From an uncultured Blautia sp. (GTDB taxonomy: Bacteria > Bacillota > Clostridia > Lachnospirales > Lachnospiraceae): DNA of 6,549 nt. A program made the translations under genes and the position numbers. The stretch lies in NCBI GenBank assembly GCA_945872375.1, contig CAMBYR010000129.1, positions 1 through 6,549 on the forward strand, given 5' to 3'. How positions within the stretch are numbered: position 1 is the first letter of the stretch; every line of letters starts with the position of its first letter. The notes under the pieces were generated by a model, which had not been told where the DNA came from, did no database searches, and worked only from the letters and a program-made list of their open reading frames with translations. Positions 1 through 6,504 of the stretch are shown here, piece by piece.

Positions 1-2337
1 TTATCCGGAACAAAGGTGGAAGGCTATGAAAAACTGGATGCGGATCTGGATAAGATCGTCATTGGACAGATTATGAAGATCGAGCCCCATCCGGATGCAG
101 ATAAGCTGATCATCTGTCAGGTAAATGTGGGAGAAGAAACGGTACAGATCGTTACAGGAGCTCCCAATGTGAAAGAAGGAGATAAGGTTCCGGTCGTTCT
201 TGACGGCGGACGTGTGGCCGGAGGCCATGACGGAAAAATGACGCCTGGCGGAATCAAAATCAAAAAGGGAAAACTCCGCGGAATTGAATCCTGCGGTATG
301 ATGTGCTCCATCGAAGAGCTGGGAAGCACCAGAGAAATGTATCCGGAAGCACCGGAATACGGCATCTACATCTTCCCGGAAGATGCAGTGGTAGGGGAAA
401 ATGCCATTCATGCACTGGGACTGGATGATGTGGTGTTTGAGTATGAAATCACTTCCAACCGTGTGGACTGCTACGGCGTGATCGGAATTGCCAGAGAGGC
501 TGCAGCTACCTTCAACAAAAAATTCTGCCCGCCGGAAGTAAAGGCAACAGGAAATGAGGAAAAAGCTTCTGATTATATTAAAGTTACCGTGAAAGATCCG
601 GAGCTTTGCCCGCGTTATACAGCAAGAGTTGTAAAAAATGTAAAAATCGGACCGTCTCCAAAATGGATGCAGAGATGCCTGGCAGCAAATGGTATTCGTC
701 CCATCAATAACCTGGTTGATATTACCAACTATGTTATGGAAGAATACGGACAGCCTATGCATGCCTACGATCTGGATACCATCGCAGGACGTGAAATTGT
801 TGTGCGCCGTGCAGCAAAGGATGAAAAATTTGTGACACTGGATGGACAGGAACGTACCATGGATGACTCTGTACTGATGATCTGCGACGGTGAAAAAGCA
901 GTTGGTATTGCCGGAATTATGGGCGGCGAAAACTCCATGATCACCGATCATGTACAGACGGTTCTGTTTGAGGCAGCCTGCTTCAACGGAACAAATATCC
1001 GTCTTTCTTCCAAGAAAATCGGACTTCGTACCGATGCATCCGGAAAATTTGAAAAGGGTCTGGATCCAAACAATGCGGAGGAGGCCATTAACCGGGCCTG
1101 CCAGTTAATGGAAGAACTGGGTGCCGGTGAAGTTGTGGGCGGAATCGTCGATGTCTGCAGCGAAACAAGACAGCCATCCAGCGTTGCATTCGATGCAGAG
1201 CGGATCAATGCCCTTCTGGGAACAGATCTTACAAAAGAAGAGATGCTGGGTTACCTTGCCAGAGTAGAACTCACCTATGACGAAGCCACCAATGAAATCG
1301 TAGCACCTACCTTCCGTCAGGATATCAACTGCCTGGCAGATGTGGCTGAAGAAGTGGCAAGATTTTACGGATATGACAAGATCCCGATCACACTTCCTAC
1401 AGGAGAAGCAACCACAGGAAAGCTTCCGTTTAAGCTTCGTATTGAAAGTGTTGCAAGAGACATTGCAGAATACTGCGGATTCTCTGAAGGAATGACATAT
1501 TCCTTTGAAAGCCCGAAGGTATTTGACAAGCTTCGCATTCCGGCCGACAGCGAACTTCGCAATGCAATCGTGATCAGCAATCCTCTGGGAGAAGATTACA
1601 GTATCATGCGTACCACCACTCTGAACGGCATGCTGACTTCTCTGGCAACCAACTATAACAGAAGAAACAAAGATGTACGTCTTTATGAGATGGGAAATGT
1701 ATATCTTCCGAAAGCACTTCCCCTTACGGAGCTTCCGGACGAGCGTACACAGTTTACACTGGGTATGTATGGAAAGGGCGATTTCTTTGATATGAAAGGT
1801 GTCTGCGAAGAATTCTTCGAAAAAGCAGGCATGAAGGAGAGAATGCACTATTCTCCGGACAGCGAAAAGCCATATCTTCATCCGGGCAGACAGGCAAATA
1901 TGATTTACCAGGGAACGGTTGTAGGATATCTTGGCGAGGTTCATCCTCTTGTGGCAGAAGCATACGGCATCGGAGACAGAGCTTATATTGCAGTCATCGA
2001 TATTCCTACGATTCTGGAATTTGCAGGATTTAGTCATAAATTTATCGGAATTGCAAAATATCCGGCAGTTACCAGAGATCTCAGTATGGTAGTTCCGAAG
2101 AATGTGATGGCAGGACAGATCGAAGCAATCCTGGAGCAGAGAGGCGGAAAGATCCTGGAAAGCTACCAGCTGTTCGATATTTATGAAGGAAGCCAGATCA
2201 AAGAGGGATTCAAGTCCATGGCTTATTCCGTGGTATTCCGTGCAAAGGATAAGACACTGGAGGAAGCGGAAATCACAGCAGTTATGAAGAAAATCCTCAA
2301 CGGTCTGACCAGCCTTGGAATCGAGCTGAGAAGCTGA
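1..2337 (+). CDS. pheT: Phenylalanyl-tRNA synthetase beta subunit, 5'-truncated by the window edge
   Basis: Cytoplasmic enzyme that, with the alpha subunit PheS as an (alpha-beta)2 tetramer, charges tRNA-Phe with phenylalanine. The frame is open from base 1 (visible residues LSGTKVEGYE), so the GTG at 16 is an internal Val codon and not the start; the true start lies left of the window, about 25-30 residues away by comparison with the usual length near 800. In visible-residue numbering, an OB-fold tRNA-binding domain covers about 19-110 (HPDADKL at 30-36). The B3/4 domain starts near C203-P204 and contains the NNLVDITNY block (236-244) and RTDAS (343-347). The B5 domain is about 391-460, ending in the D441-I442...E450-E451...RFYGYD block. 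The catalytic-like core has MRTTTL (536-541) and EMG (563-565). The FDX-ACB anticodon-binding domain is about 686-778. All expected domains are present and intact. pheS is probably just upstream, outside the window. The TGA stop overlaps the next gene's ATG by one base. Confidence 0.97.
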   Translation, partial: LSGTKVEGYEKLDADLDKIVIGQIMKIEPHPDADKLIICQVNVGEETVQIVTGAPNVKEGDKVPVVLDGGRVAGGHDGKMTPGGIKIKKGKLRGIESCGMMCSIEELGSTREMYPEAPEYGIYIFPEDAVVGENAIHALGLDDVVFEYEITSNRVDCYGVIGIAREAAATFNKKFCPPEVKATGNEEKASDYIKVTVKDPELCPRYTARVVKNVKIGPSPKWMQRCLAANGIRPINNLVDITNYVMEEYGQPMHAYDLDTIAGREIVVRRAAKDEKFVTLDGQERTMDDSVLMICDGEKAVGIAGIMGGENSMITDHVQTVLFEAACFNGTNIRLSSKKIGLRTDASGKFEKGLDPNNAEEAINRACQLMEELGAGEVVGGIVDVCSETRQPSSVAFDAERINALLGTDLTKEEMLGYLARVELTYDEATNEIVAPTFRQDINCLADVAEEVARFYGYDKIPITLPTGEATTGKLPFKLRIESVARDIAEYCGFSEGMTYSFESPKVFDKLRIPADSELRNAIVISNPLGEDYSIMRTTTLNGMLTSLATNYNRRNKDVRLYEMGNVYLPKALPLTELPDERTQFTLGMYGKGDFFDMKGVCEEFFEKAGMKERMHYSPDSEKPYLHPGRQANMIYQGTVVGYLGEVHPLVAEAYGIGDRAYIAVIDIPTILEFAGFSHKFIGIAKYPAVTRDLSMVVPKNVMAGQIEAILEQRGGKILESYQLFDIYEGSQIKEGFKSMAYSVVFRAKDKTLEEAEITAVMKKILNGLTSLGIELRS

Positions 2338-2960
2338 TGATTTTCTATATTGTAAGACATGGTGTGACGGAATGGAACACCTTGAAAAAGGTGCAGGGGG
2401 CTATGGATATTCCCCTTGCAGAGGAAGGAATCCTTCTGGCCCGCCGGACGGGAGAGGCGCTTCGGGATATTCCGTTTGATATCTGCTTTACCAGCCCGTT
2501 AAAAAGGGCGCGCCAGACAGCGGAACTGATCCTGGAACCGCATCCGGAGAAGATTCCGGTGGTGGAAGATCGAAGGATTCAGGAAATTGATTTCGGGGTT
2601 CTGGAGGGAAGTCGTTTTAAGGACGAGAACGGCCGTGTGATCAACGAGCAGATGGCAGTTTTTTTTCAGGATCCGGAACATTTTCAGAGACCGGAGCATG
2701 GGGAGAACATTGCAGACATCTGCGGACGGACGCGGGAGTTCTGGCTGGAAAAGATTCAGGATCCGTCTTTGCAGGATAAGACGATTCTGGTGGCTTCTCA
2801 CGGATGTGCGGTGCGGGCGCTGCTTCGAAATGTTTACCCGGAGGGTACACCTTTCTGGAACGGATGTGTACCGCCAAACTGCGGAATCAATAGTGTGGAG
2901 GTAAAGGACGGGCATGCAGAATTCCTGGCACAGGACCGGGTGTTTGCAGACGTCAGATAA
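2337..2960 (+). CDS. Histidine phosphatase family protein (phosphoglycerate mutase-like)
   Basis: Predicted cytoplasmic phosphatase of 207 residues, the usual size for single-domain members of the histidine phosphatase superfamily (GpmB/CobC-like). The N-terminal RHG motif is at residues 7-9, with H8 as the expected phosphorylated histidine. The TSPLKRARQTA block at 52-62 supplies the phosphate-binding arginine R57. E83 in QEIDFGVLEG fits the catalytic acid position, and the second histidine H155 sits in SHG (154-156). The set of active-site residues looks complete, so the enzyme should be active. The substrate cannot be read from the sequence: sugar phosphates, alpha-ribazole phosphate or a nucleotide are all possible. 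There is no signal peptide or TM segment. The start ATG shares its A with the pheT stop (TGATG), and no strong ribosome binding site stands in front of it, which suggests translational coupling to pheT. Whether the link to tRNA charging is functional or only positional is unknown. Confidence 0.92.
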   Translation: MIFYIVRHGVTEWNTLKKVQGAMDIPLAEEGILLARRTGEALRDIPFDICFTSPLKRARQTAELILEPHPEKIPVVEDRRIQEIDFGVLEGSRFKDENGRVINEQMAVFFQDPEHFQRPEHGENIADICGRTREFWLEKIQDPSLQDKTILVASHGCAVRALLRNVYPEGTPFWNGCVPPNCGINSVEVKDGHAEFLAQDRVFADVR

Positions 2961-2976
2961 GACAAAAGTGATGTTG

Positions 2977-2995
2977 GAACCGTCGTGAACGGTTC
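2977..2995 (+). repeat. Short inverted repeat after the phosphatase gene
   Basis: GAACCGT (2977-2983) and ACGGTTC (2989-2995) form a perfect 7-bp stem around a 5-base loop, 16 bases after the stop codon. No T tract follows it directly. It stands just before the larger hairpin at 2998-3047 and may act as the first of two tandem 3'-end structures, possibly protecting the mRNA end or helping termination. The role is inferred from position only. Confidence 0.5.
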
Positions 2996-2997
2996 TG

Positions 2998-3047
2998 AAA
3001 GGCGGAGGTTTCTGGAAAGGAAGGTTTCCACGGATCTCCGCCCTTTT
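2998..3047 (+). terminator. Probable rho-independent terminator of the pheT-phosphatase operon
   Basis: The outer stem pairs GGCGGAG (3001-3007) with CTCCGCC (3036-3042). The inner stem pairs TGGAAA (3013-3018) with TTTCCA (3025-3030) around a six-base loop. The bases between the two stems can partly pair with G-U wobbles, giving one long hairpin. The 3' side runs into C then TTTT (3044-3047) and a further TTT after CG. The T tract is short and interrupted, so termination may be partial. The position between a tRNA synthetase operon and a new promoter region supports the call. Confidence 0.65.
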
Positions 3048-3086
3048 CGTTTGAACGGAATACCGGGGAAAGTAGAAATTACTGTC

Positions 3087-3142
3087 TTGTACCATGGAAA
3101 ATGATATGATATCATAGAAAAAAGGTTTCAATATTTTATAAT
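3087..3142 (+). promoter_or_regulatory. Candidate sigma-A promoter(s) for the motor operon
   Basis: A perfect -10 box TATAAT lies at 3137-3142, with TAGAAA at 3115-3120 (4 of 6 to consensus) as -35 and a 16-base spacer. Transcription would begin near 3149, leaving a leader of about 25 bases that still contains the whole ribosome binding site. A second, weaker candidate is TTGTAC (3087-3092), a 17-base spacer and TATCAT (3110-3115). The surrounding sequence is clearly more AT-rich than the flanking genes. Motif matches only; no transcription data. Confidence 0.5.
3105..3116. repeat. Perfect 12-bp palindrome, possible operator
   Basis: TATGATATCATA is identical to its own reverse complement. 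It touches the -35 box of the better promoter candidate (overlap of two bases) and covers the -10 box of the weaker one, a position where a bound repressor would block either. AT-rich sequence makes short palindromes fairly likely by chance, so the operator role is a guess. Confidence 0.35.
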
Positions 3143-3160
3143 ATTCAGAAAAAATGACGT

Positions 3161-3167
3161 GAGGAGG
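3161..3167 (+). promoter_or_regulatory. Strong ribosome binding site that fixes the motor gene start
   Basis: GAGGAGG is followed by six bases and then ATG at 3174. An in-frame GTG at 3159 overlaps this site and would have no ribosome binding site of its own, so the ATG at 3174 is preferred. That choice makes the protein begin MGKKIINIVL, a normal positively charged end directly before the first membrane segment. Confidence 0.85.
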
Positions 3168-3173
3168 CTGATT

Positions 3174-4817
3174 ATGGGGAAAAAGATCATTAACATCGTT
3201 CTGTTTCTGGCAGTGACTGCGGCGGCAGTGGGGATGACTGTCTATGTAGGACAGGGCGCTACAGGGGTGATGATTTATAACTTCACATTTCTGGTCATTA
3301 TGGCAATTCTTTATCTTGCCGGAATGATCGGTGGAATGTTCCGTATGAACAATATGGCTCAGGCATTTGAAAATGCCACAGAAGAGCTGGGCGGTATTTT
3401 TAAGACCGGCGGTAAAGTTGCAAAGGAAAAACTGGTTCACCTGAACGATATTTTTAGTCACAGATATCTGGATGCCAAAATGGCAAATTTCACCGATGAA
3501 GTTTCCAGAAGCCAGGAAGGTATTGGCGAGATTGAGGACTATCTCAATGATGATGAGCTGGACAACCACATCCACAAACGTCTTCTGGAAATGATTCCGG
3601 ACATCTTTACCAGTCTCGGTATCCTGGGAACCTTTGTGGGACTTGTATGGGGTCTGAAAAACTTTGAACCGAATAATTACGAGGCTATGACAAGCTCCGT
3701 ATCCGCCCTTGTGGATGGTATCAAAGTTGCCTTTCTGACATCCATCTACGGTATTGCGTTTTCGATCATCTATACATATGGAATGAAAACCAATTATTCT
3801 TTTATGTCGGAAAGCCTGCAGGCATTTCTGGAGAAATTTCATTCCTGCGTCATGCCGACGGCGGAAAACGAATCCAGGAATCTTCTGGTTGCCAGTCAGA
3901 AAAACCAGACTGCAGCAATGGAAAAAATGGCAGAGCAGTTTTCTGTGCAGATGGCCGAAAGCTTTGAAAAGGTCATTACGCCAACGTTTGTAAAAATGAA
4001 TGATTCTCTGGATATGCTTGCCACTTCCGTACTTCGCTGCCAGAAGGATGCCGTGAAGGATATTCTGGATGTCTTTCTGAAGGAAATGCATGATTCCTTC
4101 CATCTTCAGTTCCATGACTTTAACGAGGCTCTGGAGCAGATGAAGAAGGTGCAGAACGAAAATGCGGCATATACCAGCGAGCTTTATCAGACCATGACAC
4201 GCCAGCTTACTGCTTCCTATAACAAGCAGGAGCGCAGCATGCAGGAAATGATGGAGAAGCTGGCTGCTTCTCAGGGACATTATATGGATACCGCAAACCG
4301 GATCATGGAGGAAAACAGAGAAATCCAGAAAATGCAGCAGGCAGATTATCAGCATGTGGCAGACTATCTCAGAGAGGCAGAACGTTCTTCGGCCAAGTTC
4401 TGGGTGGCATGTAATCAGACCATGCAGAAGTATGTGGAGGCTGCTGCACAGACGCTGGATAAGATTTCGGCAGCCAGCCGTTCCGGCGATGATGCGCTGA
4501 AAGCCAGCCGTCAGCTGATCGAAGAATTTGACAGCCGTATGCAGGAGTTTATGGAATATCAGAAACGTGCATATCAGACGATGGATCAGGTACGTGCACT
4601 GCTGGCAGACATTACGGTTGCAAAAAACAGCAAGGAAATTTATCTGATGGGCGGGGGTACGGGATCACAGAATGCCAGCCGGGAAACCCTGAAACAGATG
4701 AAGGGAATGCTGGAAGAGCAGAATGAGAGGCAGCAGGCTGCTCTGGAAGAAATGAACAAAAATCTCAGAGATCTTTCCAAAAATGCTCAGAAAGGAAAGT
4801 TCAGTTTATTTAAATAA
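3174..4817 (+). CDS. MotA/TolQ/ExbB-type proton channel protein with long cytoplasmic tail (ZorA-like)
   Basis: Integral membrane subunit of an ion-driven motor, 547 residues from the chosen ATG. Four membrane segments are visible: about 5-26, 32-55, 144-161 and 182-203, with a cytoplasmic stretch of nearly 90 residues between the second and third. The third begins after P142 and carries the family signature LGILGTFVGL (148-157, T153 in the membrane). The fourth carries AFLTSIYGIAFS (186-197, T189). These are the hallmarks of the MotA/TolQ/ExbB fold, and this wording is closest to ZorA of Zorya systems. Residues about 205-547 form a cytoplasmic tail, almost all predicted helix and rich in Gln, Glu, Met and Ala, broken by a Gly-rich turn (GGGTG, 493-497) before a last helix of about 35 residues. 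Classical ExbB, TolQ and MotA lack such a tail; ZorA has one. The MotB/OmpA-type partner starts 12 bases downstream. Codon use resembles pheT, with no clear sign of recent transfer. The MotA/ExbB fold is near certain; the ZorA relationship is likely but rests on architecture. Confidence 0.9.
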   Translation: MGKKIINIVLFLAVTAAAVGMTVYVGQGATGVMIYNFTFLVIMAILYLAGMIGGMFRMNNMAQAFENATEELGGIFKTGGKVAKEKLVHLNDIFSHRYLDAKMANFTDEVSRSQEGIGEIEDYLNDDELDNHIHKRLLEMIPDIFTSLGILGTFVGLVWGLKNFEPNNYEAMTSSVSALVDGIKVAFLTSIYGIAFSIIYTYGMKTNYSFMSESLQAFLEKFHSCVMPTAENESRNLLVASQKNQTAAMEKMAEQFSVQMAESFEKVITPTFVKMNDSLDMLATSVLRCQKDAVKDILDVFLKEMHDSFHLQFHDFNEALEQMKKVQNENAAYTSELYQTMTRQLTASYNKQERSMQEMMEKLAASQGHYMDTANRIMEENREIQKMQQADYQHVADYLREAERSSAKFWVACNQTMQKYVEAAAQTLDKISAASRSGDDALKASRQLIEEFDSRMQEFMEYQKRAYQTMDQVRALLADITVAKNSKEIYLMGGGTGSQNASRETLKQMKGMLEEQNERQQAALEEMNKNLRDLSKNAQKGKFSLFK

Positions 4818-4829
4818 AAGGAGAGACAC

Positions 4830-5822
4830 ATGCGCAGAAGAAAAAAATCAGAGAGCAACGGATTTAATATCTGGCGTTCTTATTCCGATATGATGGCTGG
4901 TGTGCTGCTTCTTTTTGTACTGATCATGTGCGTGACTCTTTTTCAGGCTCAGAAAAATTATGATGAAAGTATTAAAGAGCGGGATGAAAAAATTGCCATG
5001 CAGGAGCAATATACACTGGAGATTCTGGCACAGCAGAACGCTCTGGAAGAAAAAGAAGGGCTTCTGAAGGATCAGGATGAGCAGTTAAAGACTCAGGATG
5101 AAAAGCTGGAAGAGCAGAAAATGCTTCTGGCCGAGCTTGCCGCCAAACTGAAGGAACAGGAGGCAACTCTCCAGACGCAGGAAAAAACACTGAACCAGCA
5201 GCAGGCGGACCTTGATGAAAAGACAGCTCTTCTGGCTGATCAGCAGGCACAGATCGATCAGATTATCGGTGTCAAGGCAGAAGTGGTGGAATCTCTGAAA
5301 AAGGAATTTGCCAATAACAATGTCAACGTGGATATCGATGCCCAGACAGGTGCTCTTACACTGAATGCCAATGTCATGTTTGATTATGATGAGGCAGAGC
5401 TTACAGAAGAAGGAAAGGCAGCTCTGGAGGCAGTTCTGCCTATTTACTGCAAAGTGCTTCTGGAGGAAAAGCATCTTCCTTATCTGGCAGAAATTATTAT
5501 TGACGGATACACAGACACGGACGGAGATTACAGTTATAATCTGGAGCTTTCTCAGCAGAGATCCCTGGCGGTGGCTCAATACCTTCTGGATATCCAGTAT
5601 GAATTTCTGAATGATTCAGAGATTAAAAGCCTGGAAAACTATCTGACAGTAAATGGTCATTCCATGGCAAATCCGATTCTGGATGCAGAAGGAAATGTGG
5701 ACAAGGATGCTTCCCGCCGAGTGGAAGTGAAATTCCGACTGAAGGACGATGAAATGATCGAGGAACTGAACAAGATCATGTCCAATGCAGAAACGGCTGC
5801 AGCAGATACAGCCCAACAGTAG
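4830..5822 (+). CDS. OmpA/MotB family stator protein with coiled-coil stalk (ZorB-like)
   Basis: Membrane-anchored, peptidoglycan-binding partner of the upstream channel protein, 330 residues. A short basic cytoplasmic end (RRRKK at 2-6) leads to WRSYSDMMAG (15-24) and one TM segment, about 20-38. D20 at the start of this segment matches the ion-carrying Asp of MotB and ZorB proteins. Residues about 65-145 form an unbroken coiled coil of about 12 heptads. The C-terminal OmpA-like domain, about 175-305, has FDYDEAEL (184-191), GYTDTDG (226-232, D229), the NLELSQQRS block (237-245, R244) and SRRVEVKF (295-302); D229 and R244 fit the residues that grip diaminopimelate in OmpA. A short acidic, Ala/Gln-rich tail ends the protein. 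A good AAAGGAG ribosome binding site at 4817-4823 lies 6 bases before the ATG, and the gap to the previous gene is 12 bases. In such pairs, ion flow past the Asp drives rotation of the channel ring around the wall-anchored stalk. Confidence 0.9.
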   Translation: MRRRKKSESNGFNIWRSYSDMMAGVLLLFVLIMCVTLFQAQKNYDESIKERDEKIAMQEQYTLEILAQQNALEEKEGLLKDQDEQLKTQDEKLEEQKMLLAELAAKLKEQEATLQTQEKTLNQQQADLDEKTALLADQQAQIDQIIGVKAEVVESLKKEFANNNVNVDIDAQTGALTLNANVMFDYDEAELTEEGKAALEAVLPIYCKVLLEEKHLPYLAEIIIDGYTDTDGDYSYNLELSQQRSLAVAQYLLDIQYEFLNDSEIKSLENYLTVNGHSMANPILDAEGNVDKDASRRVEVKFRLKDDEMIEELNKIMSNAETAAADTAQQ

Positions 5823-5834
5823 TGAGGATGCTTC

Positions 5835-6467
5835 ATGAAAAAGAATCAGTCAAATATCAGAGCAGGTCTTTTGATCCTGCTCTGTATCCTGCTTCTGGCA
5901 GGAGCGGCAGCGCTGCTGATGCGTTTTCTTCGTCTGAAGAATGAGACAATGGAGCTGGATCAGCAGTATCAGCAGGAAATAGAAGAAAACAGTACAGACA
6001 TAGAACAATGGGAAGCGGAGGAAACTCCGCAGGAAGAAATTCCGGAAACACCCGCACCAACAGTCACACCATCTTCCGAAGTGCAGGGAATCCTGATTGA
6101 TCTGTCGGATTGCTCCGCAGGCCAGATCCTTACGGAGCAGCAGCTTTATCTGGAAAACCCGGGAATCTATTTTACGGCACAGAAGATCATCAGGGATGAT
6201 TATGTGCACCAGCGGATGAATGGGGTGGTGCCCCGCGATGGAGGATCTGTTGAACTTGAGGATCTTCGCTATCTGAAGCTTCTGATCTATAATCAGGAGG
6301 GTCAGATTCAGGTGGGAGAGCTGGTGGTGAACAAAGCCATTTCCCAGAAGGTTCTGGATGGATTTCTGGAAAAGTTTCAGAGTAATGAAAAAACGACGGA
6401 ATTAAAATTGGAAGAAAATTGCTGGACCGGAACAACAGAAGAGACGATTCAGCGAATATTGGAATAA
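5835..6467 (+). CDS. Membrane-anchored protein with an incomplete M15 peptidase-like (VanY-like) domain, catalytic half absent
   Basis: Protein of 210 residues, third gene of the motor operon, 12 bases after its neighbour, with a GAGG site (5824-5827) before the ATG. A basic N-terminus and one TM segment (about 9-30) without a signal cleavage site or lipobox place the rest outside the membrane. Residues 36-84 are an acidic, Pro/Thr-rich linker. Residues about 110-181 resemble, from memory of the family, the N-terminal part of M15-type D,D-carboxypeptidases: an FTAQKI...RMNG region (113-130), then LEDLRYLKLL (141-150), GELVVNKAIS (161-170) and VLDGFLEKF (173-181). In full M15 enzymes the catalytic part with SxHxxGxAxD and a later Glu/His follows. 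Here the protein ends 29 residues later in unrelated sequence, and its only histidine is H125, so zinc peptidase activity is not possible. Two cysteines outside the membrane (C93, C196) could pair. It may be a degraded peptidase or a domain kept for binding the wall or the motor. That it is a real gene is well supported; the M15 link is moderately sure. Confidence 0.8.
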   Translation: MKKNQSNIRAGLLILLCILLLAGAAALLMRFLRLKNETMELDQQYQQEIEENSTDIEQWEAEETPQEEIPETPAPTVTPSSEVQGILIDLSDCSAGQILTEQQLYLENPGIYFTAQKIIRDDYVHQRMNGVVPRDGGSVELEDLRYLKLLIYNQEGQIQVGELVVNKAISQKVLDGFLEKFQSNEKTTELKLEENCWTGTTEETIQRILE

Positions 6468-6471
6468 AGTT

Positions 6472-6504
6472 AAAAAAGGTGTCGCTTATCTTTTTGATAA
6501 GCGA
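6472..6504. terminator. Strong hairpin at the operon end; its T tract lies on the minus strand
   Basis: TCGCTTATC (6482-6490) and GATAAGCGA (6496-6504) form a perfect 9-bp stem with a TTTTT loop, 14 bases after the last stop codon. On the + strand no T run follows the stem. On the minus strand the stem is followed after four bases by six T (complement of A6472-6477), which is the usual layout of a rho-independent terminator for a convergent gene entering from the right. It may end transcription from both sides or protect the + strand mRNA end. Confidence 0.6.

Noticed and set aside
16..18. GTG at 16 as the start of pheT
   Set aside because: The frame is open to base 1 and the preceding residues LSGTK continue the normal PheT N-terminal region. 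The gene is cut by the window edge.
1..2037. Two open minus-strand frames (1-951 and 1105-2037) opposite pheT
   Set aside because: They are also in register with the pheT codons and explained by the same avoidance of TTA, CTA and TCA. No recognisable protein or ribosome binding site supports them.
3159..3161. GTG at 3159 as the start of the channel protein
   Set aside because: It overlaps the ribosome binding site GAGGAGG that serves ATG 3174, and has no such site of its own.
3154..3162. Two-codon minigene ATG ACG TGA just before the ribosome binding site of the channel gene
   Set aside because: It has no ribosome binding site and is most simply a chance occurrence in the leader.
2499..4355. 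Very long open minus-strand frame (over 600 codons) across the phosphatase gene, the intergenic region and the channel gene
   Set aside because: It is in exact register with the sense codons of both genes, so its stops would need sense TTA, CTA or TCA codons, which are rare here. Its translation is Cys/His-rich with no family resemblance, while the + strand proteins are clear family members.
5061..5270. DNA-level tandem repeat in the stalk-coding region
   Set aside because: The heptad repeat is clear in the protein, but the 21-base units share only short matches such as TCAGGATGA, so there is no recent DNA duplication.
4830..5822. Flagellar MotB or Gram-negative outer-membrane OmpA assignment
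   Set aside because: There are no flagellar genes around it and no beta-barrel. A single N-terminal TM segment with an Asp plus a C-terminal OmpA-like domain is the stator layout, and the long-tailed partner fits ZorA better than MotA.
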